Below are positions 7,525 to 8,655 of a stretch of 8,655 bases of DNA, one piece after another. Source of the DNA: Burkholderiaceae bacterium (GTDB lineage Bacteria; Pseudomonadota; Gammaproteobacteria; Burkholderiales; Burkholderiaceae_C). The notes under the pieces were generated by a model that was not told the origin of the DNA, ran no database searches, and saw only the letters and a program-made list of their open reading frames with translations. Position 1 is the stretch's first letter. Each line of letters opens with the position of its first letter. The translations under genes and the position numbers were made by a program. The stretch lies in contig JALQVQ010000043.1 in the NCBI GenBank assembly GCA_023260315.1, forward strand, positions 1 through 8,655, given 5' to 3'.

Positions 7525-8085
7525 TTACTGCGATTCCATGAAGCTGCGCAGTTTGTCGCTGCGGCTCGGGTGCTTGAGCTTTCGGACGGCCTTAGACTCA
7601 ATTTGGCGGATGCGCTCGCGCGTGACGTCAAACTGTTTCCCAACCTCCTCCAGCGTGTGGTCGGTCGACATCTCGATACCAAACCGCATGCGCAAAACCT
7701 TCGCCTCGCGGGGGGTGAGGCTGTCCAGAATTTCCTTCACCACGTCGCGCAGGCCAGCCTGCATCGCCGCTTCCAGCGGTGCGGTGTTGGCCGTGTCCTC
7801 GATGAAGTCGCCCAAATGGGAGTCGTCATCATCACCAATGGGTGTTTCCATGGAGATGGGCTCTTTCGCGATCTTCATGATCTTGCGAATCTTGTCCTCT
7901 GGAATCTCCATCTTCTCGGCCAACACGCTGGCATCGGGTTCGAAGCCGAATTCCTGAAGGTGCTGACGACTGATTCGATTCATTTTGTTAATCGTCTCGA
8001 TCATATGAACGGGGATACGAATGGTCCGAGCCTGATCCGCGATTGATCGCATAAACGGGTATGTTGATTGAATTTGCATAACCAA
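7525..8085 (-). pseudogene. rpoD: RNA polymerase sigma factor RpoD, C-terminal fragment (5' part missing)
   Basis: Housekeeping sigma factor directing RNA polymerase to -35/-10 promoters; here only the last ~174 residues are recognisable, against more than 600 in the family. Homology starts at [18 protein letters not shown] (region 3.0) and runs through [12 protein letters not shown], the [21 protein letters not shown] segment (3.2) and region 4.1-4.2. The -35-binding helix-turn-helix is intact ([20 protein letters not shown]), and the C-terminus [18 protein letters not shown] is normal. The expected region 2.4 sequence (ATWWIRQAIT) is absent: upstream of codon 8049-8047 the frame reads [12 protein letters not shown], unrelated to RpoD, and meets a stop a few codons before the TTG at 8085. 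The fragment lacks core-binding and -10-melting regions, so it cannot act as a sigma factor. An intact rpoD must exist elsewhere, or the junction is an assembly error, or the gene is split by an element that extends past the window. Confidence 0.88.
8049..8053. other. Junction between rpoD and unrelated DNA
   Basis: To the left of 8049 the sequence is in-frame rpoD (the codons for RSIADQ). To the right neither strand encodes the preceding RpoD residues in any frame up to 8655. The break falls between sigma regions 2.4 and 3.0. Whether it is an insertion point, a deletion endpoint or an assembly joint cannot be decided without the other side. Confidence 0.75.
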
Positions 8086-8101
8086 TCCACTGCGCTATAA
8101 T
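8074..8101 (+). promoter_or_regulatory. Sigma-70-type promoter reading into the candidate RNA
   Basis: TTGCAT (8074-8079), a 16-nt spacer and a perfect TATAAT (8096-8101). The -35 box matches TTGACA at 4 of 6 positions. The predicted start is about 8108, exactly where the first hairpin of the downstream RNA begins. It lies just inside the foreign DNA, pointing away from the rpoD fragment. Confidence 0.7.
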
Positions 8102-8107
8102 GGCGTT

Positions 8108-8218
8108 GTGTGATTGGCGTGAGAACCGATTAAACACAGAGCCCGTTAGAATACCTCCTGCCTACATTCGCCAGTTTGTGGGTTCTCACCAGGGGGTACA
8201 CTAACGGGCTTTTTGTTT
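8108..8218 (+). ncRNA. Candidate structured small RNA with loop-to-bulge pseudoknot, family not recognised
   Basis: About 110 nt with promoter, fold and terminator in register. Hairpin 1: GTGT (8108-8111) pairs with ACAC (8134-8137) and ATTGG (8113-8117) with CCGAT (8126-8130, one G-U), leaving the loop CGTGAGAA. Hairpin 2: AGCCCGTTAG (8140-8149) pairs with CTAACGGGCT (8201-8210); after a 2x2 internal loop TACCTCCTG (8152-8160) pairs with CAGGGGGTA (8190-8198, one G-U); then CCTACA (8161-8166) pairs with TGTGGG (8177-8182, one G-U). A 7-nt bulge TTCTCAC (8183-8189) is left on the 3' side, and it is exactly complementary to GTGAGAA (8119-8125) in the loop of hairpin 1. The base of hairpin 2 plus TTTTTGTTT acts as the terminator. 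No open frame of note lies inside. I do not recognise it as tmRNA, 6S, SRP, RNase P or a riboswitch I know. Structure was found by eye and no energy was calculated. Confidence 0.6.
8140..8218 (+). terminator. Rho-independent terminator formed by hairpin 2 of the candidate RNA
   Basis: The perfect 10-bp GC-rich stem AGCCCGTTAG/CTAACGGGCT closes directly onto TTTTT then GTTT. The enclosed 51 nt is much larger than in an ordinary terminator, but it is itself folded (9-bp and 6-bp stems), so the hairpin is a long rod. On the minus strand no comparable T-run follows, so the direction is rightward. Confidence 0.65.
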
Positions 8219-8655
8219 CCTCTCTTCTACTCCTATCGCTGACCCCATGTGTCGGGCTAAATGTAACGGCAGGCATGGACAAGGTCGCCACTACTGCGGG
8301 ATCGTATCAACAGTGGCACGCATGAGAGATACTGCGATCATTCAATCGAAGCCTAACAGCGAGTAACTTTGGTTAAGCGGATGCGCTGCCAGGTTGAATG
8401 TGAGTGGTGAATGGCTGGCGGATACGGCGCTTGCATGAGCGAAGAGTCATTCCGAGTTGCAGACATAGCATCTAGCAACTTACCTACGTCCCATTGTGAT
8501 GGACTGGGTAGATTCTGAGTTTGGTTTCGACCATTCTTAGGAGAGATCTACCTTGAAGAACCCTTGTGATAGATAGAAACAGGCAAAACCAAGTCTTGCA
8601 GCAATTTTCGTCATTTGCATGACGGTGATAGACTGGTGAAAACGAAAGAGGGTAA
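8219..8655. other. About 435 bp without a convincing gene; several hairpins
   Basis: No long open frame on either strand and no rpoD similarity. GC content falls from about 53% at the left to about 40-43% at the right. Visible inverted repeats are: GCCACT (8287-8292) with AGTGGC (8312-8317); GATC+GTATC (8300-8308) with GATAC (8328-8332) and GATC (8336-8339); a nested stem ATGC+GC (8381-8386) with GC (8429-8430) and GCAT (8433-8436) around GCCAG (8388-8392) with CTGGC (8415-8419); a GTCC/GGAC hairpin at 8488-8504 with flanking TACC/GGTA; and CGTCAT-TTGC-ATGACG (8609-8624). This density hints at a second structured RNA or a recombination end, but some of it is expected by chance. Confidence 0.4.

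Noticed and set aside
8108..8150. GTGTG at 8108 as the 5' end of a group II intron on the + strand
   Set aside because: GTGYG is too short to stand alone. No domain V hairpin is seen, the sequence runs straight into a terminator, and the left edge of the foreign DNA is about 55 bp further left.
8153..8159. Perfect Shine-Dalgarno AGGAGGT on the minus strand
   Set aside because: No start codon lies 4-12 nt downstream on that strand and no open frame follows. It is the complement of a stem arm in the candidate RNA.
8247..8366. 39-codon open frame beginning MCRAKCNGRHGQGRHYCG
   Set aside because: Cys/His-rich start looks suggestive, but there is no ribosome site, it is short, and it lies over predicted hairpins. 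Not enough to call a gene.
8351..8378. GCCTAAC ... GTTAAGC, resembling the outer boxes (RYYYAAC and GTTRRRY) of an integron attC site
   Set aside because: Only 14 nt lie between them, against 40 or more in real attC sites, and no inner boxes are present. The neighbouring GTTAG/CTAAC repeats fail the consensus. Treated as chance.
8072..8620. ATTTGCAT present at 8072-8079 and 8613-8620, considered as element-end repeats
   Set aside because: An 8-bp repeat is expected by chance in 600 bp, and neither copy lies at the rpoD junction.
8050..8655. Minus-strand self-splicing intron interrupting rpoD
   Set aside because: The last bases before the rpoD fragment carry no recognisable domain V/VI of a group II intron and no group I core sequences. 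The 5' side is outside the window, so it cannot be excluded, but nothing supports it.

Overview
The window looks like chromosomal DNA of a betaproteobacterium, most likely in the order Burkholderiales. This is inferred from the RpoD, DnaK, DnaJ and GrpE sequences, a GC content in the mid-50s, and the gene order grpE-dnaK-dnaJ behind a sigma-32-type promoter with no CIRCE operator visible. The genus cannot be named from the sequence alone.

Layout. Bases 1-1265 (+) are the C-terminal two thirds of an acyl-CoA dehydrogenase whose start lies outside the window. A 41-bp gap leads to a nitronate monooxygenase (1307-2266, +). These two probably form one metabolic transcription unit. It runs head-on into a left-pointing block and its last codons overlap the last gene of that block by 12 bp. 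The left-pointing (-) block, in transcription order, is grpE (7372-6782), dnaK (6678-4759), dnaJ (4606-3488) and an MltB-type lytic transglycosylase (3469-2255). A good sigma-32 heat-shock promoter (7441-7468) drives it from just behind the intrinsic terminator (7472-7500) of the preceding sigma-factor gene. GrpE, DnaK and DnaJ form one folding machine; the transglycosylase follows dnaJ by only 18 bp and may be co-transcribed. Hairpins sit between grpE and dnaK and between dnaK and dnaJ.

The right end is the odd part. The frame at 7525-8085 (-) encodes only the last ~174 residues of the housekeeping sigma factor RpoD (regions 3.0 to 4.2). Homology stops abruptly at about 8049, and everything to its right (8050-8655) is non-coding and unrelated to rpoD. 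Inside that foreign stretch, reading rightward, are a promoter with a perfect TATAAT box, then about 110 nt that fold into two hairpins joined by a 7-bp loop-to-bulge pairing, ending in a rho-independent-type terminator. This is a strong candidate for an undescribed small structured RNA. A further ~435 bp with hairpins but no convincing gene follows up to the window edge. The whole piece could be the end of a mobile element inserted in rpoD, a truncated second rpoD copy next to foreign DNA, or an assembly chimera.
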